From Salegentibacter tibetensis (GTDB taxonomy: Bacteria > Bacteroidota > Bacteroidia > Flavobacteriales > Flavobacteriaceae): 58,776 bases of DNA. How positions within the stretch are numbered: position 1 is the first letter of the stretch; the number at the start of each line of letters is the position of its first letter. The translations under genes and the position numbers were made by a program. Below, one piece after another: positions 8,726 through 16,292 of this stretch. Under the pieces are notes generated by a model. The model did no database searches, was not told the origin of the DNA, and saw only the letters and a list, made by a program, of their open reading frames with translations. The DNA lies in NCBI RefSeq assembly GCF_020164485.1, contig NZ_JAIQZA010000027.1:1-58776 (forward strand). Direction: 5' to 3'.

Positions 8726-9925
8726 ATGATTTTATTGGGTAAACCTTACGTTTCAGATTTTTTGGTGAAAACAATCAGGGAGAACAAATTTCCGGTAATA
8801 GCAACCAAACATGCAAGGGAAATGGTTCAGGAAGAAAACCTGAACTGGATATCTGAGGAGGATGCCGTTGCACAAATTATGAAAAATAAAGAAAGTGTCA
8901 TCTATTCAAATTCAGAAAACAACATACAGTGGCTTCAGGAAAATGCTTCCGGTTCGTTGCTCCCGGGACAGATTGCACTTTTCAAGAATAAGATTCGGTT
9001 CAGGGAATTGATAAGGACCTCTTTTCCCGATTACTTTTTTATAGGAGTAAAATATGCTGATCTTCGGGATATTGATCCTGAAAACTTGAAATTTCCATTT
9101 ATTATAAAACCTTCAGTTGGCTTTTCTAGTATTGCAGTTCATAAAGTTGATAATTCCCTTGAATGGCATCAAGTTTTGGATGATATTGAAATAGAAATTG
9201 AAGATGCTCAGGATATGTTTCCTAAGGAAGTAATAGAACTTACAGAGTTTATTATTGAAGAATTCATAGATGGGGAAGAGTATGCGGTCGATTGCTATTT
9301 TGATAAAGAGGGAGAACCGGTGATTTTGAATATTCTTCACCACATTTTCTCATCTGCCAAGGATGTAAGCGACCGGGTGTATTACACTTCCCCTGAAATT
9401 ATCGAAAAACATAAAGATAAGGTTCAGGATTTTCTGCAGATGGTAGGGAGAAAAGCACTTCTAAAAAATTTTCCGGCACACCTGGAGTTACGTATCACAA
9501 AAGAAGGCAGGATTAACCCTATAGAAGTAAATCCTTTAAGGTTTGGAGGCTTTTGTACAACTGGGGACCTGTCATTTTACGCCTATGGAATCAATTCGTA
9601 TGAGTACTTCTTTAATTCAAAAAAACCCGACTGGGATAAAATTTTTTTAACGAGAAGAGGAAAACAGTTTAATCTTATCGCACTAGACAACAACTCAGGC
9701 ATTAAAGTGAAGGAAATAGAAAGTTTTGATTATGAGGCACTTTTGAAGAATTTTGAAAAGCCGCTCGATCTGAGAAAGATAAATTACAAAGTTTACCCCC
9801 TCTTCGGAATGCTTTTCACAGAAACGGTAGTGGGAAAAAATGAAGAGATTGACCGGATCCTTCATTCGAATCTCAAAGAATATATTGAAGTTAAAGGAGA
9901 ATTGGTCAATGCGACAGATTCCTAA
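8726..9925 (+). CDS. ATP-grasp domain ligase of unknown substrate
   Basis: A 399-aa cytoplasmic protein with ATP-grasp landmarks. Lys in 'FPFIIKPSVGFSS' (about residue 130) begins the ATP-binding subdomain. 'FIIEEFIDGEEYAVDCYF' (about 175) carries the adenine-contacting acidic residues. 'LELRITKEGRINPIEVNPLR' (about 255-275) holds the Mg-binding Glu and Asn. Enzymes of this fold join a carboxylate to an amine or thiol through an acyl-phosphate. The N-terminal 90 residues look like the pre-ATP-grasp domain. I cannot name the substrate; it is not D-Ala-D-Ala ligase or a purine enzyme by its motifs. Seven bases separate it from the next gene, so the two are probably co-transcribed. Confidence 0.82.
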   Translation: MILLGKPYVSDFLVKTIRENKFPVIATKHAREMVQEENLNWISEEDAVAQIMKNKESVIYSNSENNIQWLQENASGSLLPGQIALFKNKIRFRELIRTSFPDYFFIGVKYADLRDIDPENLKFPFIIKPSVGFSSIAVHKVDNSLEWHQVLDDIEIEIEDAQDMFPKEVIELTEFIIEEFIDGEEYAVDCYFDKEGEPVILNILHHIFSSAKDVSDRVYYTSPEIIEKHKDKVQDFLQMVGRKALLKNFPAHLELRITKEGRINPIEVNPLRFGGFCTTGDLSFYAYGINSYEYFFNSKKPDWDKIFLTRRGKQFNLIALDNNSGIKVKEIESFDYEALLKNFEKPLDLRKINYKVYPLFGMLFTETVVGKNEEIDRILHSNLKEYIEVKGELVNATDS

Positions 9926-9932
9926 TAAATAA

Positions 9933-10379
9933 GTGGATATTCAAAAATTAACGGCTCCTGTTTTTAGCCTGATCACTCCAGGAAATATCTCAGCCCGGTA
10001 TGGTCGAACAATACTATTTTATAATCTTCTTCAAAAGCGGGATATACAAACCTCCACATGTTCTTGCAAAAGCGCTTATCATTACCAGGCCCTCCAGGAA
10101 GAAGGCAGCGGATTTTATGTTCGGGTTGACAGGCATCTTAAAACCAATAGAAGGATTCTGAAAAGGTTTAATAAGGCAGGAAAAGCCACGGTTAAATCTG
10201 AAGTATTAATAGAACAGGGATTCAACCCAAAGTTTTTTACCCATTACTGGAAAAATGCTCAGGGAGATGTTTATCTTTTTGTATATGAATATGGATTTCT
10301 GAGCAGGAAAGAAAATGGAATGAAAAAATTTGTACTGGTAACATGGCAATCGTACATGGAGAATGGTCAAATTTCCTAA
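9933..10379 (+). CDS. Unrecognised 148-aa protein downstream of the ATP-grasp gene
   Basis: The frame begins at GTG 9933, directly after an in-frame TAA at 9930, so GTG is the earliest possible start and no ATG lies in the first two thirds. The sequence is basic in the middle ('RHLKTNRRILKRFNK') and aromatic-rich toward the end ('FFTHYWKNAQGDVYLFVYEYGFL'), with two close cysteines near residues 43-45. There is no signal peptide or membrane helix. I do not know the family. Close coupling to the ATP-grasp gene suggests a partner, for example an acceptor or accessory protein, but this is speculation. Confidence 0.55.
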   Translation: MDIQKLTAPVFSLITPGNISARYGRTILFYNLLQKRDIQTSTCSCKSAYHYQALQEEGSGFYVRVDRHLKTNRRILKRFNKAGKATVKSEVLIEQGFNPKFFTHYWKNAQGDVYLFVYEYGFLSRKENGMKKFVLVTWQSYMENGQIS

Positions 10380-10554
10380 AATGTAGAGCATTTTCTGGAG
10401 CCATAAAAAAATAGTGTTCTGACAGGTCGCAATATTTCTCGCATAAGTCGAAAATCTTGAGGTGCCAAGAGAAGCTGCCAGGGGCTTGAGAGCAAAATTC
10501 ATCCTCCACTCAACAATCCTTAGGTTCGATTCCCAGTAGGAAATACATAAACAA

Positions 10555-10583
10555 AAAAACCCAAGACTTTCGTCTCGGGTTTT
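10555..10583 (-). terminator. Terminator of tRNA-Phe
   Basis: On the minus strand, stem AAACCCGAGAC pairs with GTCTTGGGTTT around loop GAAA, followed by a T run, five bases after the tRNA 3' end. Confidence 0.85.
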
Positions 10584-10587
10584 CAAG

Positions 10588-10660
10588 TGGTGCCTCCAGG
10601 AATCGAACCAGGGACACAAGGATTTTCAGTCCTTTGCTCTACCAACTGAGCTAAGGCACC
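10588..10660 (-). tRNA. tRNA-Phe (anticodon GAA)
   Basis: The 73-nt cloverleaf is complete: acceptor GGTGCCT pairs with AGGCACC, D arm GCTC/GAGC with AGTTGGTA loop, anticodon stem AAGGA/TCCTT with loop CTGAAAA giving anticodon GAA, and T arm CCTGG/CCTGG with loop TTCGATT in the usual place. The discriminator is A and the final CCA is not encoded as a full extra triplet. It has its own promoter and terminator. Its 3' end is duplicated at 6779-6790. Confidence 0.96.
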
Positions 10661-10683
10661 AGTTGCTTTGTTATAAGCGGTTG

Positions 10684-10715
10684 CAAATATATATCCATTT
10701 TTATAATCTCACAAA
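10684..10715 (-). promoter_or_regulatory. Bacteroidota-type promoter of tRNA-Phe
   Basis: On the minus strand TTTG (10712-10715) and TATATTTG (10684-10691) are 20 bases apart, an exact fit to the Bacteroidota TTTG / TAnnTTTG consensus. Transcription would begin near 10677, about 17 bases before the mature tRNA 5' end. Confidence 0.82.
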
Positions 10716-10766
10716 GGAAAATTTAAAAAAATGCTTTTGTAATTTAGCCGGCACAACTAATTTGCT

Positions 10767-11498
10767 ATGAATTTAATTATTGATGTAGGTAATTCTTCGG
10801 TAAAAGCTGCTGTTTTTCAGGAGGCTAAACTTTTAGAAACTTATATAAGTCCGCTTGAAAATTTTTTAAAAAAAATTCAGGAAATAAAGAAAGATTATCC
10901 TCAAATCACCTTTTCCATACTTTCTTCGGTAGTGAAAAATACTTTAGAGATGGAAAAAATCCTTAAAAAGGAGACTAAACTCTTTATTTTAAACGAAAAT
11001 ACTGAGTTGCCTTTCAAAAATAAATATGCTTCTCCCCAAACATTAGGAAAAGATCGTTTGGCACTGGTGGCCGCCGGGTCTTTAAAGTATGAAAATGAAG
11101 ATTTATTGATTATAGATGCCGGGACCTGCATTACTTTTGATTTTAAGAATAATAAGAACGAATATTTGGGAGGTGCAATCTCTCCCGGATTGCAAATGCG
11201 CTTAAAGGCCCTTCATCATTTTACGGCCAAACTTCCTCTGGTAGATTTAGAGGAAAACATTGGTTTAATAGGCAATTCTACACGAAATAGTATCTTATCT
11301 GGAGTCTTGAATGGTGTAGCTGCAGAGCTCGATGGAATTATAGACCGCTATAAGACTGATTATAAATATTTAACAATTATTTTAACAGGAGGGGATACGC
11401 AAATTTTGTCAAAGCGGGTAAAAAATGGCATATTTGCCAACCCGAATTTTCTTTTAGAGGGTTTAAACTACATTTTAGAATTTAACAAGACTCAATGA
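10767..11498 (+). CDS. coaX: Type III pantothenate kinase
   Basis: At 243 aa it has the usual CoaX length. It phosphorylates pantothenate in the first step of coenzyme A synthesis. The phosphate-binding 'DVGNSSVK' lies at residues 6-13, the second ASKHA-fold loop 'IIDAGTCITFD' near 115-125, then 'GGAISPGLQMR' and 'TGGD' near the C-terminus. All are CoaX signatures. It is cytoplasmic. Its TGA overlaps the ATG of the next gene (ATGA), making it the first gene of an apparent seven-gene run ending with the PpiD-like gene. Confidence 0.95.
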   Translation: MNLIIDVGNSSVKAAVFQEAKLLETYISPLENFLKKIQEIKKDYPQITFSILSSVVKNTLEMEKILKKETKLFILNENTELPFKNKYASPQTLGKDRLALVAAGSLKYENEDLLIIDAGTCITFDFKNNKNEYLGGAISPGLQMRLKALHHFTAKLPLVDLEENIGLIGNSTRNSILSGVLNGVAAELDGIIDRYKTDYKYLTIILTGGDTQILSKRVKNGIFANPNFLLEGLNYILEFNKTQ

Positions 11499-12748
11499 TT
11501 AAACGATTTATAGTAATCGTAGCTGTTTTTTTTACGGTGGTTACTACAGCTCAGGAAAATGTATCATCACCCTATTCTTACTACGGAATTGGACTTACCA
11601 CGTTTAAAGGAACGGTAGAGAACAGGTCTATGGGGGGATTGAGTATGTTTTCAGACAGTATTCATCTTAACCTTAGAAATCCTGCAGGTTACGGAAGGTT
11701 AAGAAGGACTACCTATGCCATTGGGGGGTCACACGAAAGACTTAATTTAAGCTCGAATACCGCTGAAGATAACGCTAAAGTAACTTCTTTAGATTATTTG
11801 GCGATTGGTATACCGGTAGGAGGAAACCTTGGTTTCGCTTTTGGGGTATTACCATATACTTCTGTGGGATATCAAATTCTGGATATTAGAGAAGAAGTAG
11901 CGAGCAGGCTGGAAGGCCGTGGCGGAATGAATAAAGCTTTTCTTTCAGCCGGATACCAAATTCTTCCTTCTTTGAGTATTGGGATGGATGTAAATTATAA
12001 TTTTGGAAATCTTCAGAATCGAAGAACACTTATACGGCAACAGGTACAGATAGGTTCAAGGGATGTGAGTAGATCAGATCTTATGGGTTTTAATTATAAT
12101 TTTGGGGCCGATTTTCAGCAAAGACTTAAAAACGGACTCAATTTACACGCAGCTGCGACGTATTCCCCAACTACTACTATAAATGCTGAAAATTCCAGAC
12201 AATTGGCTACAATAGCTTTTTCTGGTAGAGGTGGAGAATCAGTGGTGGAAGAAAGAAATATAGAGGTGGCAGATTCAGAATTGACACTTCCGGCTAAATA
12301 TACTCTTGGTTTAGGGCTGGGGAGGCCTAATAAGTGGTTTTTTGGTGGAGAATATGTGAGTACTGATGATAATTCTTTTTTGAGTATTAGTAATGCAGGT
12401 GGTGGAAATGCAAACTTTTCAAATGCTTTTCAATATAAATTTGGCGGATATTATATTCCCCAATATAACTCAATTACAAATTACTTCAATCGTGTTGTTT
12501 ACAGGGCAGGATTCAGGTTTGAAGAGACTGGTTTGAGTATCAATAATCAGGATATTAATGAGTTTGGCATCACTTTTGGAGTTGGACTACCTGTAGGACC
12601 GGGATTTTCTAATATAAACCTTGGATTCGAGTATGGACAGCGCGGTACAACCGATTCAGGTTTAATTCAGGAAGATTTTTTCAGGCTTTCAGTGGGGCTT
12701 TCCCTAACCGAAGCCAGGAGATGGTTTGAAAGAAGAAAATTTAATTAA
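11495..12748 (+). CDS. Predicted outer-membrane beta-barrel protein
   Basis: A 417-aa protein with a signal peptide (MIKRFIVIVAVFFTVVTTAQ). The mature N-terminus 'SSPYSYYGIGLTTFKGTVENRSMGG' and 'LNLRNPAGY' recall the start of FadL/OmpP1- and PorV-like barrels of Bacteroidota. Glycine- and aromatic-rich amphipathic strands follow, and the last strand ends 'FFRLSVGLSLT' before a short basic tail. It sits between coaX and a TPR protein, an arrangement I believe is shared by many Flavobacteriaceae. A channel or envelope-biogenesis role is likely; no substrate can be assigned. Confidence 0.75.
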   Translation: MIKRFIVIVAVFFTVVTTAQENVSSPYSYYGIGLTTFKGTVENRSMGGLSMFSDSIHLNLRNPAGYGRLRRTTYAIGGSHERLNLSSNTAEDNAKVTSLDYLAIGIPVGGNLGFAFGVLPYTSVGYQILDIREEVASRLEGRGGMNKAFLSAGYQILPSLSIGMDVNYNFGNLQNRRTLIRQQVQIGSRDVSRSDLMGFNYNFGADFQQRLKNGLNLHAAATYSPTTTINAENSRQLATIAFSGRGGESVVEERNIEVADSELTLPAKYTLGLGLGRPNKWFFGGEYVSTDDNSFLSISNAGGGNANFSNAFQYKFGGYYIPQYNSITNYFNRVVYRAGFRFEETGLSINNQDINEFGITFGVGLPVGPGFSNINLGFEYGQRGTTDSGLIQEDFFRLSVGLSLTEARRWFERRKFN

Positions 12749-12770
12749 CCACAATAATAAAACAAGAAAA

Positions 12771-14144
12771 ATGAAAGCGAGATTTATAGCATTGATTACG
12801 GGAGCCGTTCTAGGTTCAAGTGTTTTAAGCGCACAGTCTAACGATTGTGCAACAATGGCTGCTTTAGCATATGATGATGCTAAAGCGAAAAATTACGATG
12901 CCGCTTACGAACCTTTGATGAAAGTAAGGGAAGAATGTCCAAAATATAGTTTGGCTACATTCCAGTATGGAGAACGAGCTCTTAACTATAAAATTGAAAA
13001 CGCTGAAGGTGCCGAAAAAGAGCAATTTATCGAAGAGCTTATCAGTCTTTGGGAAGAACGTTTGGAGTTGTTTCCCAATAAAACTTCTAAAGGGAAAATT
13101 TATTCTGATATCGCGCAGTTAAGATTTGACAACAAAATAGGAACAACAGAGGAGCTTTATAAAGCATTTGATAAAGTATATATTGAAGATCGTGAAAATT
13201 TTACCAGTCCAAAAGGTTTGTATGCTTATTTTCAATTAATGGTAGATATGCAGGATGCCGGTGAGAGAGAGCTTCAGGATGTTTTTGATAATTACGATAA
13301 GGTAATGCAGAAGATTGAAGAAGAAGAAAATGATGCTGCTGAAAAATTAGCGCCGTTGTTGAAAAAACAGGAAGACGGTGAAGATCTTACTGCAAAAGAG
13401 AAAAAGCAAATTAGCAATGCTGAAATTAACTTGAATAACTACAACAGTGTAAAAAATGCTTTAAATGCAAAACTTGGCGCAAGGGCAGATTGTGATAATC
13501 TTATCCCTTTATATAAGAAAGATTTTGATGCCAAAAAATCTGATGTAGATTGGTTGCAGAATGCTAACGCGAGATTATCTGCTAAAGATTGTACTGAAGA
13601 CCCATTGTTCTTCCAGGTTTCTGAAGCTTTGCACCAATTAGAGCCTTCTGCAAGTTCTGCTTACTCTTTAGGTCAGTTGGCTGAAGCTGATGGCGATAGA
13701 ACTAAAGCTTTAGGATATTATAATGAAGCTGCGGAGTTAGAAGAAGATCCTAACGATAAGGCTAGAATTTACTATAGAATCGCTTCTAACTATAAAGAGA
13801 GAGGTAGTTTTTCTCAAGCAAGAAATTACTATAGAAGAGCAATTGATGCCAAGCCGTCTTTAGGTAATGCATATTTGCAAATCTCTAATATGATTGCGCA
13901 AAGTGCTAATGACTGTGGTGATAATACTTTTAATAAAAGAGCTGTTTATTGGTTAGCTGCAGATTATGCAGCAAGAGCTGCAAGAGTAGATCCTTCTATT
14001 GCATCTAATGCGAATCAAACTGCTACTGCTTATAGAGGTAGAGCGCCACAAAAATCTGATGTGTTTCAATTGGGTAAAAGTACCGGTGAAGCTATAAACA
14101 TTGGATGTTGGATTGGGGAAACCGTGCGTATCCCACAAATGTAA
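12771..14144 (+). CDS. Exported tetratricopeptide-repeat protein
   Basis: The ATG at 12771 is chosen over an upstream TTG because it gives a clean signal peptide (MKARFIALITGAVLGSSVLSAQ). The 457-aa product is alpha-helical, with TPR-like pairs near residues 30-110 and a clear set at 295-375 ('AYSLGQLAEADGDRTKALGY', 'RIYYRIASNYKERGSFSQAR'). A charged coiled-coil-like segment (about 190-230) lies between. It probably serves as a periplasmic scaffold. It overlaps neither neighbour but lies 22 bases after the barrel gene and one base before lptC, so it belongs to the same transcript. Confidence 0.85.
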   Translation: MKARFIALITGAVLGSSVLSAQSNDCATMAALAYDDAKAKNYDAAYEPLMKVREECPKYSLATFQYGERALNYKIENAEGAEKEQFIEELISLWEERLELFPNKTSKGKIYSDIAQLRFDNKIGTTEELYKAFDKVYIEDRENFTSPKGLYAYFQLMVDMQDAGERELQDVFDNYDKVMQKIEEEENDAAEKLAPLLKKQEDGEDLTAKEKKQISNAEINLNNYNSVKNALNAKLGARADCDNLIPLYKKDFDAKKSDVDWLQNANARLSAKDCTEDPLFFQVSEALHQLEPSASSAYSLGQLAEADGDRTKALGYYNEAAELEEDPNDKARIYYRIASNYKERGSFSQARNYYRRAIDAKPSLGNAYLQISNMIAQSANDCGDNTFNKRAVYWLAADYAARAARVDPSIASNANQTATAYRGRAPQKSDVFQLGKSTGEAINIGCWIGETVRIPQM

Positions 14145-14145
14145 T

Positions 14146-14718
14146 ATGAGAATAACATATAAGGAAATAATAACAGGCATTGTCACGCTCATAGGCGTGA
14201 CAATGCTTTTTTCATGTCAGGGTAATCTTGATGAAATTCGGGCCTTAGACATGGAGGGCGATGCACCTCAGGCTATTGCGCAGGGGATTAACCTTAAGTA
14301 TACCGATTCTGGCAGAATGGTGGCCAATTTAAAAAGCCCCAAAATGATGGATTTTACCAATAAAGAATTTCCTTACCGGGAGTTTCCCGATGGTTTGGAA
14401 TTGGAGATATTCGATGAAAACAACGAGAAAAGTACAGTTACCTCCGATTACGGAATAATTTACGATGGGACTAACCTAATAGATCTGCAGGGTAACGTAG
14501 TAATCTATACTGCCGATAGTATGCGCCTGGAAGCTTCACAATTATTTTGGGACCAGAATATAAACTGGGTTTTTACCGACAAGCCTAACACTATTAAATT
14601 CCCGAATGGGGCAATTAACGAAGGTGAAGGTTTTGATGCTAATCAAAATTTCGGTAATTTTCGATCACGAACCAATGTTGGGGTTCAAATAATAAAAGAC
14701 AATAAACCCGATGAGTAA
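14146..14718 (+). CDS. lptC: LPS export protein LptC, lipoprotein-like
   Basis: The start is ATG 14146, one base after the preceding stop. The 190-aa protein has an N-terminal hydrophobic segment ending LFSC, as in Bacteroidota LptC proteins, and then a beta-jellyroll LptC/OstA-like domain ('GINLKYTDSGRMVANLKSPK', 'GNVVIYTADSMRLEASQLFW'). LptC takes lipopolysaccharide from the LptBFG transporter and passes it to the periplasmic bridge. Its 3' end overlaps the next gene by eight bases, so the two are translationally coupled. Confidence 0.88.
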   Translation: MRITYKEIITGIVTLIGVTMLFSCQGNLDEIRALDMEGDAPQAIAQGINLKYTDSGRMVANLKSPKMMDFTNKEFPYREFPDGLELEIFDENNEKSTVTSDYGIIYDGTNLIDLQGNVVIYTADSMRLEASQLFWDQNINWVFTDKPNTIKFPNGAINEGEGFDANQNFGNFRSRTNVGVQIIKDNKPDE

Positions 14719-14908
14719 ATATTTTAAATATTTTGAATTCGCTTATTTATTTATAGCTGCTTTCTTCCTGTTTGAGAGTGTTAGAATCTGGAATTCCGAG
14801 CGCAGCAGGGCATATTTATTCATTTTTTTCGTTGTTATATCTATCTTTATGTTCTTTTTTAAAAGACGTTTTAGGCGTAAGATTGAGGAGCGTAACAAGC
14901 AGGAATAA
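14711..14908 (+). CDS. Small two-helix membrane protein
   Basis: A 65-aa protein with two hydrophobic segments (about residues 8-23 and 33-47) and a basic end (KRRFRRK). It overlaps lptC by eight bases and shares one base with the next gene, so it is almost surely expressed. I do not recognise a named family; its place between lptC and the DUF21/CBS gene suggests envelope function. Confidence 0.75.
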   Translation: MSKYFKYFEFAYLFIAAFFLFESVRIWNSERSRAYLFIFFVVISIFMFFFKRRFRRKIEERNKQE

Positions 14909-16197
14909 TGGAGACTGAAATTCTTATAATTGTCCTTTCCTTGATTCTCTCTGCCTTCTTTTCCGGGATGGAAATTGCCTATATTTCTTCCAATAAGATT
15001 TATATTGAAATAGAAAAACGTCAAAACGATTTTCTGGCTACCGTTCTTAAAAGATTAACCAAAAAACCTTCAAAATTCATTGCTACCATGTTGGTGGGTA
15101 ATAATATTGCCCTGGTGGTTTATGGTTTTTTCATGGGAGATTTACTAATGAACTGGCTTCAGGGGCTTCAGCCTATAGATAATGCGTTTCTGGAGTATCT
15201 TATATTAGATTTAAATCTTTTTACACAAACGGTAATCTCTACCCTGGTAATTTTACTTACCGCAGAATTTCTTCCTAAGGTATTTTTTCAGATTTATGCA
15301 AATTCAATGCTTAAATTTTTCGCAGTGCCTGCCTATATGTTCTATGTACTATTTGGTCTAATCTCTACTTTTATAATATGGATTTCAGATTTTATACTGA
15401 AAAGATTTTTTAAGACTGAAGGAGATGAAGTGCAACTGGCGTTTAGTAAAGTTGAGCTCGGAAATTTCATCAATGAACAGATGGAGACCGTTGAAGACGA
15501 TGTGGAAGTAGATTCTGAAATTCAGATTTTCCAAAATGCATTGGAGTTTTCAGATATAAAAGCAAGGGAAGTAATGGTGCCAAGAACCGAAATTATAGCG
15601 GTAGATCAACACCAGGCACCTCGGGATCTGGTGAATACTTTTACTGAAACCGGCCTTTCTAAATTGCTTATCTATAATGAAACTATAGATGATGTAATTG
15701 GCTACGTACATTCGTTCGAACTTTTTAAAAAGCCCGAATCTATAAAATCTATACTCCTTCCGGTTGTTTTTGTGCCGGAAACCATGTGGGTGAAAGATGT
15801 GTTAAGCAACCTCACTAAAAAGCGTAAAAGTATCGCGGTGGTTATAGATGAGTATGGAGGCACCAGCGGCATGATAACCGTTGAGGATATTGTAGAAGAA
15901 CTTTTTGGTGAAATTCAGGATGAACATGATCCTGTGGTGCTTACTGAAGAAGAATTAGGAGAAAACCATTATAAATATTCCGCCCGTTTAGAAGTAGATT
16001 ATTTAAATGAAACCTATAAACTCAATATCCCGGAAGGGGAAAATTATGAAACCCTTGGGGGGTATATTGTAAACCATACCGAGGAAATTCCGCAGCAGAA
16101 CGAAGAATTACAGATAGATAATTTTTCATTTAAAATCCTGGAAGTTTCCAATACTAAAATAGAATTGGTAGAGTTAAAAATTAAACCTGCAGATTAA
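14908..16197 (+). CDS. DUF21/CBS-domain membrane protein (hemolysin C / CorC-like family)
   Basis: The architecture over 429 aa is standard for the family: N-terminal DUF21 membrane domain with four hydrophobic segments (to about residue 165), paired CBS domains (about 205-325, with 'VMVPRTEIIAVD' and 'IDEYGGTSGMITVEDIVEELFGEI') and a C-terminal CorC_HlyC domain. Relatives are linked to Mg2+/Co2+ efflux or tolerance. The historical 'hemolysin' name is not supported by function. Flavobacterial gliding protein GldE shares the same architecture, but the gldD neighbour expected for it is absent here. Confidence 0.88.
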   Translation: METEILIIVLSLILSAFFSGMEIAYISSNKIYIEIEKRQNDFLATVLKRLTKKPSKFIATMLVGNNIALVVYGFFMGDLLMNWLQGLQPIDNAFLEYLILDLNLFTQTVISTLVILLTAEFLPKVFFQIYANSMLKFFAVPAYMFYVLFGLISTFIIWISDFILKRFFKTEGDEVQLAFSKVELGNFINEQMETVEDDVEVDSEIQIFQNALEFSDIKAREVMVPRTEIIAVDQHQAPRDLVNTFTETGLSKLLIYNETIDDVIGYVHSFELFKKPESIKSILLPVVFVPETMWVKDVLSNLTKKRKSIAVVIDEYGGTSGMITVEDIVEELFGEIQDEHDPVVLTEEELGENHYKYSARLEVDYLNETYKLNIPEGENYETLGGYIVNHTEEIPQQNEELQIDNFSFKILEVSNTKIELVELKIKPAD

Positions 16198-16292
16198 ATG
16201 GCGAATAGTTAATAATTTGCTAATTATAAGTTTTATAATTAGCTTAAAAACATTATTTTCGCCCACTATATTTCGATAAATAACAACTACAA

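Noticed and set aside
10521-10540. TAGGTTCGATTCCC resembles a tRNA T arm on the plus strand, next to tRNA-Phe.
   Set aside because: Only two or three of five T-stem pairs form and no other tRNA arms can be drawn around it. It may be an old fragment, but I cannot support a gene.
10206-10619. Minus-strand open frame of 137 codons across the end of the 148-aa gene and the tRNA-Phe gene.
   Set aside because: It runs antisense through a tRNA and its terminator, has no recognisable protein motif, and overlaps a more plausible gene.
14908-16197. Assignment of the DUF21/CBS protein as gliding protein GldE.
   Set aside because: The domain layout agrees, but gldD is not adjacent and the general CorC/HlyC-like family fits equally well.
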